The translations under genes were made by a program, and so were the position numbers. Below, one piece after another: positions 1 through 11,300 of a stretch of DNA of 64,000 nucleotides. Under the pieces are notes generated by a model. The model had not been told where the DNA came from and did not search any database. It worked only from the letters and a program-made list of their open reading frames with translations. Positions within the stretch are counted from its first letter, which is position 1. Each line of letters opens with the position of its first letter. This DNA is from Boswellia sacra (lineage: Eukaryota; Streptophyta; Magnoliopsida; Sapindales; Burseraceae): the NCBI GenBank assembly GCA_013180625.2, contig SNVD02006059.1:172222-236221 (forward strand). The letters run 5' to 3'.

Positions 1-1084
1 TTGTGATTATTATAAATGTGTTGAGACCCATTTTTTACAACAAAGAAAAGGATAATTTTTTATCCTTATAATAATACTAAAATTACAATAAATCTCCGGT
101 CTACTATTTTGGTGGAAGACATCGTTGTCTGTCCCCTAATGTTAAAAAGAAAGTCTCGCTTGAAATCAGGGAGCTGATCCTCTCACCTCGAAGTTAAACC
201 TCTGATCATGTCGGCCATGTATCTGTTGCGAAATCGATCTCGTGATCTCCAAAGACATTGCCCAACTCTCTCTGCGTAGAGAAGGAATTTTGAGTAAGGA
301 CCCTTCTGTGCTTTTTAACCAGCACATATTGAAATAACTGGCTTTAGATCGACTTTAAATGGGCTATCAGATGTTGGATAAAATAGACCTATAATATTGC
401 GTGAAGATTTGGCGTTGTTGCTTATTGTAATACAATTAAATGATAAACCATTAAGACTTTATCCTTTCTATCTCTCGTTAAGTAAAGAATAATTAACCTC
501 ATCAGTCTTCACATACATACGATTTCTTTTCACAACATAATATATAGGTTGAAAATAAAGCATTGGATACTATTTTGTTGATTTACAAGTTTCCAACACG
601 CTTAAACTACGGATTTGAATGCTTTGAAATTTACTTTAAATTGAGGGGGACCTTTTTACTGTGATATTTGCTAATAGGGCAAGGAATTCCCTATCCATCC
701 ATTCTTTCCAAGGCAAAGAAGAAAAAAGACGAAGCATTCAAATAATTGAAAAAAGTGTGCGTGTGTGTGTATATATATAAAAGGTTTGGTAATATTTAAA
801 GAAGTCATGTCGTGGTGACTGATGAGTATCCAGCTGGTATAATTGACAGCAATCAAGTTGCAACGGGAAACCTCTTATTCTGTTTAAGATGACATATGGT
901 TGGCAACAGTTTAATATAATAGAGCCATTTTGAATCATTGACGCCATGACCATGACTCTATACTTCAAAGTTATGGCCCCATGTTACGTATTTTCCATTC
1001 ATTTATTTTCATGGATGCCCCACCTTGCCCTCTTTTCTCTCCTTTCTTATCTTTATCTTTCCTTTTTTGATGAAGAAAAAAGAA
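1..1084. other. Intergenic sequence, no gene seen
   Basis: No supportable gene. A small GT/TA microsatellite lies at about 757-779. A short GC-richer stretch at about 120-310 looks like it could once have been coding, but it is interrupted in every frame and I recognise no protein. Confidence 0.6.
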
Positions 1085-1713
1085 TTTTTGTCTATTTTTT
1101 TTTTTATTTTATTTGATTGGTACTTCATTTGATTCAATTTCAAATGGCTATAGCCTCCAATGAAATTCTAAATGAACCTATTAAGCAAATTGATTATCAA
1201 GTCGTATGCAAATTCAAATCATCTTTATTCATTCTTATCCATCCTCTTCACTATCACAACAACTTCATATTTCATGAAGAAGTGACAGACATGTTGGTTC
1301 AAAAGGTGAGTAGCCAGATGATAAATCTATACCCGGACAATTGATTATTTATTAATATTTTTTGGAATGTTTTATGATATTTTACTCTATTATTAAGATG
1401 TACAAATTGGTTGTATATGCAAAATTATTTGTGGGGGAAGTCTAAAGAGTTTTCAATTTGTGAGGGGAAATCAATACATCATAGGGGTCCGGCGTCTTGG
1501 CCAAATTGGTCAAAGGTCACTTATATGGATCGTGAGACAAGGGGGAGGTCGGCCCACAAAGAGCTTACTGGCCCAGTCCACACACGTCCCGCTTGTAAAG
1601 CAACCGATCAACAGGAATCCATAACACAATCTTATTGAATCATGAAATAAAACATTATGGCACTCTTGATCTTGATCATTTGCTGATGTCCAAAAGGTAA
1701 CACTATCATATTA
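1085..1713. repeat. Segmental duplication, copy A
   Basis: The sequence from about 1105 to 1713 is repeated, diverged but clearly collinear, at about 4575-4800 and 5590-5962. Shared landmarks are the stretch beginning TACTTCATTTGATTCAATTT, the segment around GTTTTATGATATTTTAC, and the end around TGATGTCCAAAAGGTAAC. Neither copy keeps a convincing protein. Copy A is interrupted at its 3' end by the Emigrant-like element that follows. Confidence 0.75.
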
Positions 1714-2329
1714 TAGTAAAACCTTGATAAATTGATATTATTTGGATTATAAAAAATTATTATTTTATCATAATTATTTGTTTATTTAATTAATTAATTT
1801 AAGAATGTGTTTTAATCATTTATAATGTATTTGTTTATCACGATTCATGTATGTGTTAGAAATTAAAAAAAAAGAAAATTGATCAATATAGTCAAAAGTT
1901 AATGATTACATGAAGTTATTTATGTTATACGTTGTATAAATATAATTGATGTTTGGCACCTTTTAGTTTATCTTAGTGAAAATGATGTAATGATAGAAAC
2001 ACCTACTAATGAAGAGATCATTAAAAGAATAATTGGATATGTTGACTATTAATGATTATAATCTATATGACAGTTGTGTTTTAGCAATTTTTTTTCGAAA
2101 GAGCCCGTTAAAGGAATAGTAACATTAAAGAACTACTTAATACATGATAAAAAAATATAAAAAATATGATGCATACTTTGCAAAAAATTAAGGATGAGGT
2201 TGAGTTTAGTTTAAATTATGAAAAAAAAAACTTTAGATGCATATTTTGAAAAAAAAAAGCATAATTGAGAAACTAGAGTTATTAAGAAAAAAATCACCTT
2301 GATATTATGAATATATATATTATTTATGC

Positions 2330-2510
2330 GAGTAATGCTACTCTTATAAATTCATCCATACAAAACTGACGTGACATCCTTATATGATCACTACATCATC
2401 CATCTTAATTAATGTAATTTATTATTAGAATATATTTATCAAATCACATCATGTCACGTCAAGTTATGTAAGTGAGTTTATAAAAATAGTTTGTAAGAGT
2501 AGAATTACTC
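2330..2510. mobile_element. Short MITE, 181 bp
   Basis: Ends are inverted repeats: GAGTAATGCTACTCTTATAA at the left against GAGTAATTCTACTCTTACAA for the reverse complement of the right end. Non-coding. Superfamily not assigned. Confidence 0.55.
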
Positions 2511-2528
2511 TGTTTATGCTATGCATTT

Positions 2529-3291
2529 TAGGGGTGTTCAAAATCCAAACAAATCCACCCAAACTGACCGATCCAATCCAAATGATTCCAATTTTGATTA
2601 AATTTAGTTAATAAGTGGATTGGATTGGATCAGGATTTTAAAAACTGAATTAATTGGGATTGGGTGATTGATCCTATATAAAAATCTGTCGTAAACCAAT
2701 CCAATCTAGTGAAACATAATAAAAGTAAAATGTACTATTTAAAAAATAAAAGTCAGTGCTGCAAATTATAATTTTAATATAATAAAAAATGTTTAGCTCT
2801 AAATTAATAACTAAAGTATACAATAATTCTATAATATGTAGGGACATTGACGTTAATGTAAGAAATAAAATTTTCCATATTATGCATGGTTGATGGTTCG
2901 TTTGGAGTCCTATGAGTTTATTTAAAATTACAATCTATGTATTGGGATGATTTAAACTTTATTGTTATTTTCGTTTGGGCACTTTAATTAATTTAGAAAT
3001 GAAATTTTATGTTTTATATTATGAGCTACTACTCATATTAAAATTTGTATCAATATATCATTATATTTTTTGTCATTTCACAATAAATTATTTTTTTTAT
3101 TGGACCATATTGGACTTAAAAAAAAAGTTTATTAAGTTTGGATTAGATCGGATTGGATTAGATCAAATTGGATTATGGTTTCTATAAAATCGGATTAGAT
3201 TGGATTGGATGGAAAAATCATTGAACGGATCAATAACAAGCTGGATTGGTTACTAGCTAAATCTATGTATCCAAATCAACGAACACTCCTA
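2529..3291. mobile_element. Non-autonomous hAT-like element, 763 bp
   Basis: Terminal repeats TAGGGGTGTTC and, reverse-complemented, TAGGAGTGTTC. Flanking 8-mers ATGCATTT (2521-2528) and ATGTATTC (3292-3299) agree at six of eight positions, as an aged 8-bp hAT target duplication would. Subterminal regions are rich in GGATTGGATT-type repeats in both orientations. No transposase coding seen. Confidence 0.6.
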
Positions 3292-3324
3292 ATGTATTCG
3301 ACCAATTATTAATTTAGAAAAAAA

Positions 3325-3708
3325 TTATCCATGACCTCGAGATATGGCCTAATTTGAGTTTTATCCCCCACATTTCAGAAATAGCCTAAAATAACTATGT
3401 CGTTATCACCTTTCTATTAACTTCGTTAAGTTGGATGGATGATATTGAAATGACTTTATTACCCTTTTTATAAAAATTGGTAAACGTGTTTTGGTTATAC
3501 GGGATTCAAACCCATGTCCTAGAGTAAGCCTTTACATTACCACAATGCCAAATAAAATTACCATTATACCCTTAAAACCATGTAAGTGGACAACAGTTTC
3601 CTAACGGTAGGGTCATTTGAAGCAAATCCTAAAAAGGTAGGGTCATCTTAACCGATTTCTAAAACGTGGGCATAAAAAAAATTAGGCCATATCTTAGGTG
3701 ATGGATGA
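3325..3708. mobile_element. MITE with about 30-bp inverted ends
   Basis: The left arm contains GATATGGCCTAATTT and the right arm its reverse complement AAATTAGGCCATATC, within longer imperfect arms (about 3325-3355 and 3680-3708). Non-coding; superfamily not assigned. Confidence 0.5.
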
Positions 3709-3877
3709 AATTTTTTCATTAATTTATATTTTTATTGGGCCTACAGGATTTAAAAAAAATTATTATCTTAGTGAAATTACTAATTTAATATATAGAGCCC
3801 AGCCATGACCGCCTAATTTTATTATTTAATTGATATTATTAATTTATCAAACATTTATTGATCAAGGTTTTACTGTA

Positions 3878-4554
3878 CATCCTCAAATCGTAATAGAGTT
3901 GTTTTATTTAACCCTACCTTTTAATTCTTCAACCTCCTCTTCTAAAAACACCTTATTAAACCCTATTTATTTATTATTTTTTTTTTTGTTAAACCTCAAT
4001 TGACTATCAAACCAACATTTTATTGTATAACTGAGTTTTTAATGGCACCCAAGTTAAGTTAATTTGGCTGATTTCTTCGGCATATACGACTTGATTTACC
4101 TGCGCAATTTCTTGTATCTTAATCGATCAAAATCATTTCTTCTTCTAGCTTAACTAATTTGTTTCTCTATCTTGTAATATGCTCTTTTAATAGTGTTATG
4201 TGATTTCCGCTGTGGCTGAGTTCAAGTTAACTCTATGTTCATAGCCAGTCATTTTTATTTTTAGTTTTAATTCATTCGAGTTAAGAAGAGAAACAAATCC
4301 TGGCCAAAACCCAGAAGATCGGAAAGGAATGGAATGCCTCATGGAAAAGGTTCATATGGGCTTATCTTATGATAATATATGTAGTTCAGTTATTTTTCTT
4401 AACAGGGAATTTTTGATTCAAAGGCTTGAATAGGATGCTTTTGTTCTAGGTTACGAAAGTGTTTATTCCGCCTTGAGGGGCAATGGACTATGTTCCAAAG
4501 GATGAGACTCGAAAGGTTCAGGCCATGAAAGTTTCGGTCTTCCCATCAATCTAT
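3878..4554. other. Intergenic sequence, nothing recognised
   Basis: AT-rich spacer between the Emigrant-like element and duplication copy B. No gene or transposon end could be supported. Confidence 0.5.
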
Positions 4555-5965
4555 CTTTTTGTCTTTTTTTTTTTTTTTTGGGTACTTCATTTGATTCAAT
4601 TTCAAATAGCCAGCCTCTATGAAATTCTACATGAACCTGTTAAGAAAATTGATTTTTAAGTCGTGTGCAAATTAAAATAATCTTTATTTATTCTTATCCG
4701 TCCTCTTCGCTAACACAGCAACTTCATATTTCATGAACAAGGGACAGGCATTGTTGGTTCAAAAGATAAGTAGCGAGATAATAATTCTACACTTATAATC
4801 AACTCATAAGTTCAACTTTATAAAATTTTAAGTGGTGCAATCTTATTAGCCAAGTGATTAAATAATAAGTATTTTAGGGCATGTTCGGTGCACGATACTG
4901 TATAGTACCATTTTACTACATTGTATTAAATAGTATAATACATGTGTTTGATGCTAATTTAGCATAGTATTAATTAACACAAAGTACAACCTTTAGATAC
5001 ATCAACATTTTATTAAATTATGTAGAGCTAATCCATAACATTAGCATTACATTGTATAGCACTAATAAAAAATATCAAAATTATCCCTTCAAAATTCTAT
5101 ATATCCAACTATACCCTCTAATTTTAAAAATTTTTAAAATAAATAAAGATCTATTTAATAGATAAATTATAAAATCAAATTTATTTTTTAAAAATAAAGA
5201 AGGGATGAAGGAAGTCACAGCCCCCATTGGGTGACACCAGAGGTTCATTGCTTTCGTTGGACCAATTGGCACCTAGCATGCCACCATAAACTCAAATTGT
5301 CTAATAGGTCCAGTGGAGACATTGGACCTCAAGTAATTTTTTCAATAATTAACAACTGTTTGATAAATTACTAAATGATTAATTTTATAAATAAACTAAA
5401 AATATATTTATACTTTGTATGCCTTTTTTGAAAAAAAATCTTACTTTTTTGTACAAATTAATATAATATATGGGTATATCAAACACCATATAATTTTGAC
5501 ATAACATTATTTTTAATACTATACAATGTAATGCTATATAATACAATATTATACTATACTATAAAATATCGCGTATCAATGATGCCCTTATTTCAATATC
5601 TTTTAGACTGTTTTATGATATTTTACGCTATTAAGATGAACAATTCGGTTGTATATATAAAACTATTTGTAGGGGAGCTTAAAGAGTTTTCCATTTGTGA
5701 AGGGAAATTAATATATTATAGGGGTGAGGTGTCTTGATCAAAATGGTTAAACGTTCCTTGTACGTATTACGAAACTGAGGAGAGGTCGGCCTACAAAGAG
5801 TTTACGGGCCCAGTCCACACGCATCCCGCTCGTAAACCAAACTATCTTTGGGCCAATTAACAAGAATCCGTGACACAATCTTAATGAATCATGAAATGAA
5901 ACAATGCGAAATTCTTGATCGTGATCTTCTACTGATGTCCAAAAGGTAACAGTATCATATTATGT
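4555..5965. repeat. Segmental duplication, copy B (split by a MITE)
   Basis: Collinear with copy A at 1085-1713: the 4555-4800 part matches 1085-1340 and the 5590-5965 part matches 1356-1716. The interval 4877-5587 is an inserted Harbinger-type MITE absent from copy A. Confidence 0.7.
4877..5587. mobile_element. PIF/Harbinger-type (Tourist-like) MITE, 711 bp
   Basis: The ends are inverted repeats starting GGGCATGTTCGGTGCACGAT at the left and, reverse-complemented, GGGCATCATTGATACGCGAT at the right. Both sides are flanked by TTA (4874-4876 and 5588-5590), the 3-bp target duplication typical of PIF/Harbinger. The interior holds further partial inverted repeats of GTATAGTA type. No transposase. 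Confidence 0.65.
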
Positions 5966-6231
5966 CCTCAAATCGCAATGACCATCGTAAATGAAAGCGA
6001 ATAAAAACGGGAATGGAGCTCCAAAGCAAGATCTACACTTTTTTGCTTTCACACTCATTAGATATAGTGTTTAGAAATGAGTATTATAGTTGAAGTGGGA
6101 ACCAGTATCCTACATGATTTGCAATTTACTTGGAGCATGACTCAATGCAATGAACGCAAAAGGGTGCTGGCTGCACGAATAAAAGGTGATAGTAGTTTAC
6201 CAATCAATAGGTATACGTTGAACTTCTGATA

Positions 6232-6739
6232 CTATGGAGGAGGTGGTCCTGGTGGTCGTGGTCCACCAGGTGGAGCACCTGGGGCAACTGGCGGTCCTAG
6301 TGGAGGTGGTGGACCTGGTACTGGCGGTCCTGGTGGTGGTGGTGGCCCTGGCACTGGCACTGGTGGAGGTGTAGGAGCCATGGGTCCAGGTAGAGGTGGA
6401 CCACCAAAAGGTCCAAAACAGTCTTCAAGCAACCAGCAACAGCATAAAACGTAGAGACTGCCAGCCGAAACAACATGAGACTCATTTTAAAATGCTTTAG
6501 AAGTTTGTACAAAAAGTTATCCACTTGACTAGTAAAAAAACCAGAAACATCTGGGACTACAAAATAGAATACAATGCTGTTTAGCATATTCTTACGCACC
6601 AAGAAGATACAGCGTTACACAAGCCATTAAAGCAACCGCCAAGGAAGCCTACTGGTCTGGGCCACGGAGTTGGAGGCCCCCAGCCAGGTCCTCCAGGATC
6701 ACCTGGACGAGGTGGTGGTGCTGGTGCCGGTGGTCTCAT
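6232..6739 (-). CDS. Small proline-rich protein with a central cysteine cluster (two exons)
   Basis: Two exons, 6739-6600 and 6457-6232, give 121 residues. Start is the ATG at 6739, preceded directly by an in-frame TAA. The intron (6458-6599, 142 bp) has donor GTGCGTAAG and acceptor GGCAG. The N-terminus (1-30) is Pro/Gly-rich. Residues about 31-60 form a hydrophobic, cysteine-rich core with GGCFNGLCN, an SSC spanning the splice junction, and CCCWLLEDCFGPFGG. The C-terminus (about 62-121) is a long run of proline/glycine ending in PPGPPPP. The cysteine/leucine core looks like a short membrane or palmitoylated segment, reminiscent of CYSTM-type modules, but I do not assign it to that family. 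Function unknown. The splice model is mine: using the nearby GTAAGA donor instead breaks the proline-rich frame. Confidence 0.6.
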
Positions 6740-8317
6740 TTATTTGTTAGTCAGTCCAATAAGAGCAAACAGTTAAAAGAGTAAAACTTGGATGCAAGTT
6801 TTGTAAAGTCAGTTTAAAAATTTGGAGACTCAAGTTAGGACAATTAACAATAGATATAAAGGCTTTTTTATTGATAGCAGATAATCCAAATGGTAGTTCT
6901 CTTATGGTTAGTGTTGCACATAAACATCTAAAGCAGATTCTATAAGGTTCTAGTGAAGTTTGATAAACCTGCCTGTCAAACCCAGCTAGCTACTGGTCTT
7001 CTTCAAATTTCAAACTACTCTTCTTTAAAGCCAACTCTTCTTGTTCAATAAGAATTCGGCTTTGCCTTGTGTAGGGAAAAGAACAGATAAAGAAAAAGTG
7101 AAAGCCGAAAGAGAAAGTGGGCGACGAATCTTTTTAAAGATACATGGTTGAAAATTAAATTTGACAAAGGTGAAACAGCTTCACTGAACAAAATCTCCTA
7201 GAAAGCGTATTGATACCCAGAAAATGACCTTCGAAATTGAATTGGATGAGGTCTGCTCTATGACTGCATAAAAAAAGAGGGTGTAGAATTCATATCAAAA
7301 TCATCACCACCGCAGCTCCCAGATTATCACTTGATTGACAAACACCACGAATGAATAAAATTTGAATTTCCCTGGCCACAAGCTAAGCATTCTATTCATA
7401 ACACAAATACATTTTTGGTCTCATACTTCCAAGTAGATCTCAGTTTGGGAAAGACTATTTACAGAACACCTGAAATGCTGCAGACAAACAATTTTACCTA
7501 GTTTCTTTGATATTACCCAACAACCACATTGTAAATTAGTTCTCCTCAGACATGATTTCCATAAGAAACCCTTCAAGAATATTACTTTTCATGGCTACAT
7601 TTGTATTTTAGAGCAAGAATGGAGCTAATCGATGTGTACTTCACATAATTTCACCCTTGTAAGCTGCGGAACTCTTTTAGAACAAATTTGTCTTGATACA
7701 TTTGACGGTGGATGTCATAGTGGCATTGTAACTGTAACATTAAGCAAACCCTCTGTTTGTGACAACAGTTAAAAAAGCGTCTCAACAGCTGATTTTATAC
7801 ACCCAAGTCAAACATATAAACAGTATTCTACATACAACTCAGAACATAAAAAACCTCAAGCTTCAGTACGCCGACAAAACTAGAATTCTCGTAAGATGTG
7901 AATGCGATCAAACATTCATCTTATGGAAAAGAAGAGAGCAAATCTAAAGAACAATAGCTTTGGCTGAATTCCTAATACATTGTATACTTGAAGTTGTTCA
8001 ATCAGGAAAAATGAAAATAAAATATTTGTAAGACAAGATTGGAGTTGACAGGACAAACTTATTAGATTTTTCACTAGCCTAGATTTAGTTTCCCAACACA
8101 AAGGAATAATTGTAAAATATACACTACTAGGGAAGCTTGTCACCATACAAAAAAATATAACAAAGTGATAAAAAAATGAATACAAGATATTTTACCTCTC
8201 CATACAATTTAACTGGCTTCCCCGGCTCTGGATTTAAGAAACACCGGATCAGCAGCTTTTGCAGCCTCATGAATATCTCACCAAAAACCAGAAATTATAT
8301 CACATGCCTTTGTTCTC
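6740..8317. other. Spacer downstream of the kinase gene
   Basis: No coding sequence supported. Part is presumably the 3' UTR of the kinase, whose stop codon is at 8318-8320, and the promoter and 5' UTR of the small minus-strand gene at 6232-6739. Confidence 0.5.
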
Positions 8318-11300
8318 TCAGATCCGAGCAGAGTTTGTATCTTTCTCTGAGTCCTTCTTTGATGACTTTGACTTTACATGCCCATCACCCGCCATGTGTT
8401 TCTTTCTCCTTGGAGCACTCACAGCTGCTGGGTCCACCAAAGGGCCTGACCAGGTCTGGATTGGTGCTTTTGCGTATGAGAAATTCGTGGAACTAAACGG
8501 GACGTCAGGTGGATCAAACACAGGATCAATGTGGTGTGAGGAACCCAGAGGATAGCCGAGTGTTCCATCTTGGTGAGGAGGAGGAAATTTCTCACTCTTG
8601 CTCTTTGCATTAGCATGTGTTATTAGCCGTCGCCTCTGTTTCAAACGAAAAAAGCATATGTTGATCAATAAAAATAGCAGCACCAGCTTATAATGCAAAA
8701 TTTTATAATCAAAACCAGAAATCTTACACCCATTCAATTCTAGTAAAAAAAGCATATGTTGATCAAAAAAGCGCTTGAATAAAACTAAACCTCATTCAAT
8801 TCTAGTCAAAACACATTTCCAAAACTTATACATAACCAATTTGCAAGTCTGTGTGAATGAGAGAAAAAATGTGTAAATGACTACAGAAATCTTACACCCA
8901 ACTCTGGAAATAAAAATGAAGAGAATGCCAAAATCTTAGCACAAGAAATATAAAAGTAACGTATGACATCCACTATTAGCATGACAGACACAGTCAACTG
9001 AAATATATGTTCACAAAAGGCCTCATACCAGTTTGAACATTTAAAATGCAAATACTTTATATCCTTCTAAGATGTGCAAAGGGAAAATTACGCTTAAGGA
9101 ATTTAACTATTTTCTTTATTTAAATCTCCTATTTACTTATTGATGTAGGACTCATTAGATTATAATTAGAAATAAAATTGGATATTTCAATTTGATTTTA
9201 GGAATTTTAATAAATTAGGGATTTTAACTATTATTAGGTATTTTGACTTCCTAAATTGGGAGATCTCCTAATTGGATTGCTTTCTTAATTAATAGTTTCC
9301 TATATTTCGTAGTATTTATTTTTGATAATTTCAAGTCAACTAGGATTGTGATTCTATTTCCTAATGGGATTTTATTTTCTAGTAGAACTATATTTTAAGG
9401 TCCTATAAATAGGAGCCTTTAGTTATGTTATTTTTTAGACTTCATTGTTATTGATTTTTGATCTTTTAGTAAAAAAATTATTTCTCTTTCAATTTCAATC
9501 TATTTCTCCCCATATTTCTTCTATTATTTTTCCCATTTCCTCTCTCCACATCTCCTACATTTTCTTTTAATTTGAGGAACCCCATTCCTCATAACCTCAT
9601 GGTGAGAAATGCAAGATATTTCCAGTTTGATTACTCAAGAACAGACCAAAGGATTTAGCATATAAGTGCAACAAAGGTGTGAAATGCACACTCTGTGCAC
9701 AGCCTATCTTCATAGCTGTCTTCAAATGCTTATGCAACTTCTAGTGACTAGTATTGAGTAGATGCCATACCCATGTCCAAACATGCAAAAAGCAACAACC
9801 AAGTTAACATCCATAAATAATCGCCAAAATCCATTATGTTTTTTTTTTTTTTTGGTTTCCCAAATGATGATGGTTTAAATGTTTTTTCCTAAATAGCTAC
9901 CTTCAAACAAAGTGAAATCAATCCTCATAATGATCCACGCGAACAGGATAATAGATTATTTTTCTAATCATTTCTGCGAGTTCCCCTATAGTTTATAAAG
10001 AACTAAATTCTGATTCCACACTAATTTTCCTCAACATCCTGTAAAACCTACAAGGTTCAGCCAAAATTTTAAGTTTTTGCCACACAAGGGAAATCACATA
10101 AAAAATCATAGTATCCAGCCTGAAACAACAACTTCCCTTTCCACTCAATCATTCCTTCTTCGAAGAAATATCCATCATATATGCCAGACAACAATAATGA
10201 GTGTCACAATGTGAAAATATTTAGGTCAAATTGTTTGTTTGTTAAAAGTATTTGCCCAAAAAAAAAAAAAAAAAGAAACTCAAGTTGGAAAAGATGCATC
10301 TTATCTGACATACATCAAGATTGGCTTGAAGCTCTGCATTGGCTTCTGGAGCAGGAATTGCCCTTACAGCTCGATCACGTGAACGTGTTTTCTTCACTTC
10401 AGCATTAGCTCTTCCAGCAGCTCTCAATCTACAGTCATGAGCGGAATTTTAGGTTAGAGAGGGTGAAGCAGGAAAAGAGATTCAGAGAAGATACCAACGA
10501 AACAGGTGGAAGGGGTAGAAGAATAACTGTAAGTGAGAATATATGTCAAACTTAATGTAACCTCTTTTATTTGTTGAAGAAGAGATAAAAATTATCACAC
10601 AAGTGAGGGGTCATATGAGTGATGCAAGAAGAAATGCTGAACGAAAGACGAGGAAGAACCACAATCTTTATCAAAGATGTAGTTTCAACATAACACACAG
10701 ACAACATATCAAATAAAAATAATCATGAAAAAGGAACAAGGCATTGATATTTCCCTTCTGCAATATGGAAAAATCAGTTTGATGTAATAAAAACAGCAGT
10801 TTCTCATAAGATCAGACAAAAATCAGACTCAAAGGGTATTAGATATCATCCACCTTCTGGCTTCTTCATCCCGTAGTTTAGCATCCATCTCTTTGCTGGG
10901 AGGATATTTAGGAAGGCTAGAAGGCTCACAAGCATATGGCTTGGTAGTGAAAAACTGCAAAAAAAGTTGGGAATGGTTGATCATAAAGAAAACTGAGAAA
11001 AACACCCTACCAACAAAATTTCTCATAAAATTCCATACAAAAACAGAATGCAAAAACCACATATAACTTGCAAGACCCAGTTGGATACTGGATTTTGGAG
11101 AAAATAATGAGATTTGCACAAATACTGCCTATCCTTGAAAAGGAACCAAAATGAGCAAAGACTATGTTGCCTGCTAGTGAACAACTCAACACTGGCTTGT
11201 CAATGAGCTCACTTACCACTCTTCATGCTTGAACATGAAATTCGGGGCCCATCTGCTAACAAGCCTAGCCAGAACAATGCCAACATTGACTGGGCCCATA

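Larger units (their letters stand above)
1714..3875. mobile_element. Emigrant/pogo-type (Tc1-mariner) element with nested insertions
   Basis: The left end reads TAGTAAAACCTTGATAAATT and the right end, reverse-complemented, CAGTAAAACCTTGATCAATA, matching the known Emigrant/Lemi terminal pattern (CAGTAAAACC...). TA dinucleotides flank both ends (1712-1713 and 3876-3877), the expected TA target duplication. The duplicated segment at 5590-5965 is an independent copy without this insertion and runs straight through the site. No transposase is visible. Three smaller repeats lie inside (2330-2510, 2529-3291, 3325-3708), explaining most of the 2.16 kb. Confidence 0.6.

Noticed and set aside
1117..1344. 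Open frame MVLHLIQFQ... as a gene
   Set aside because: It lies in the duplicated segment; the second copy at 4575-4800 does not keep the frame open.
8176..8555. Plus-strand open frames opposite the last kinase exon
   Set aside because: Antisense to the conserved C-terminal coding sequence (IQTWSGPLV region).
9130..9610. Solo LTR in the kinase intron
   Set aside because: A TATA-like promoter pattern is present but no TG...CA ends with a target duplication could be placed.
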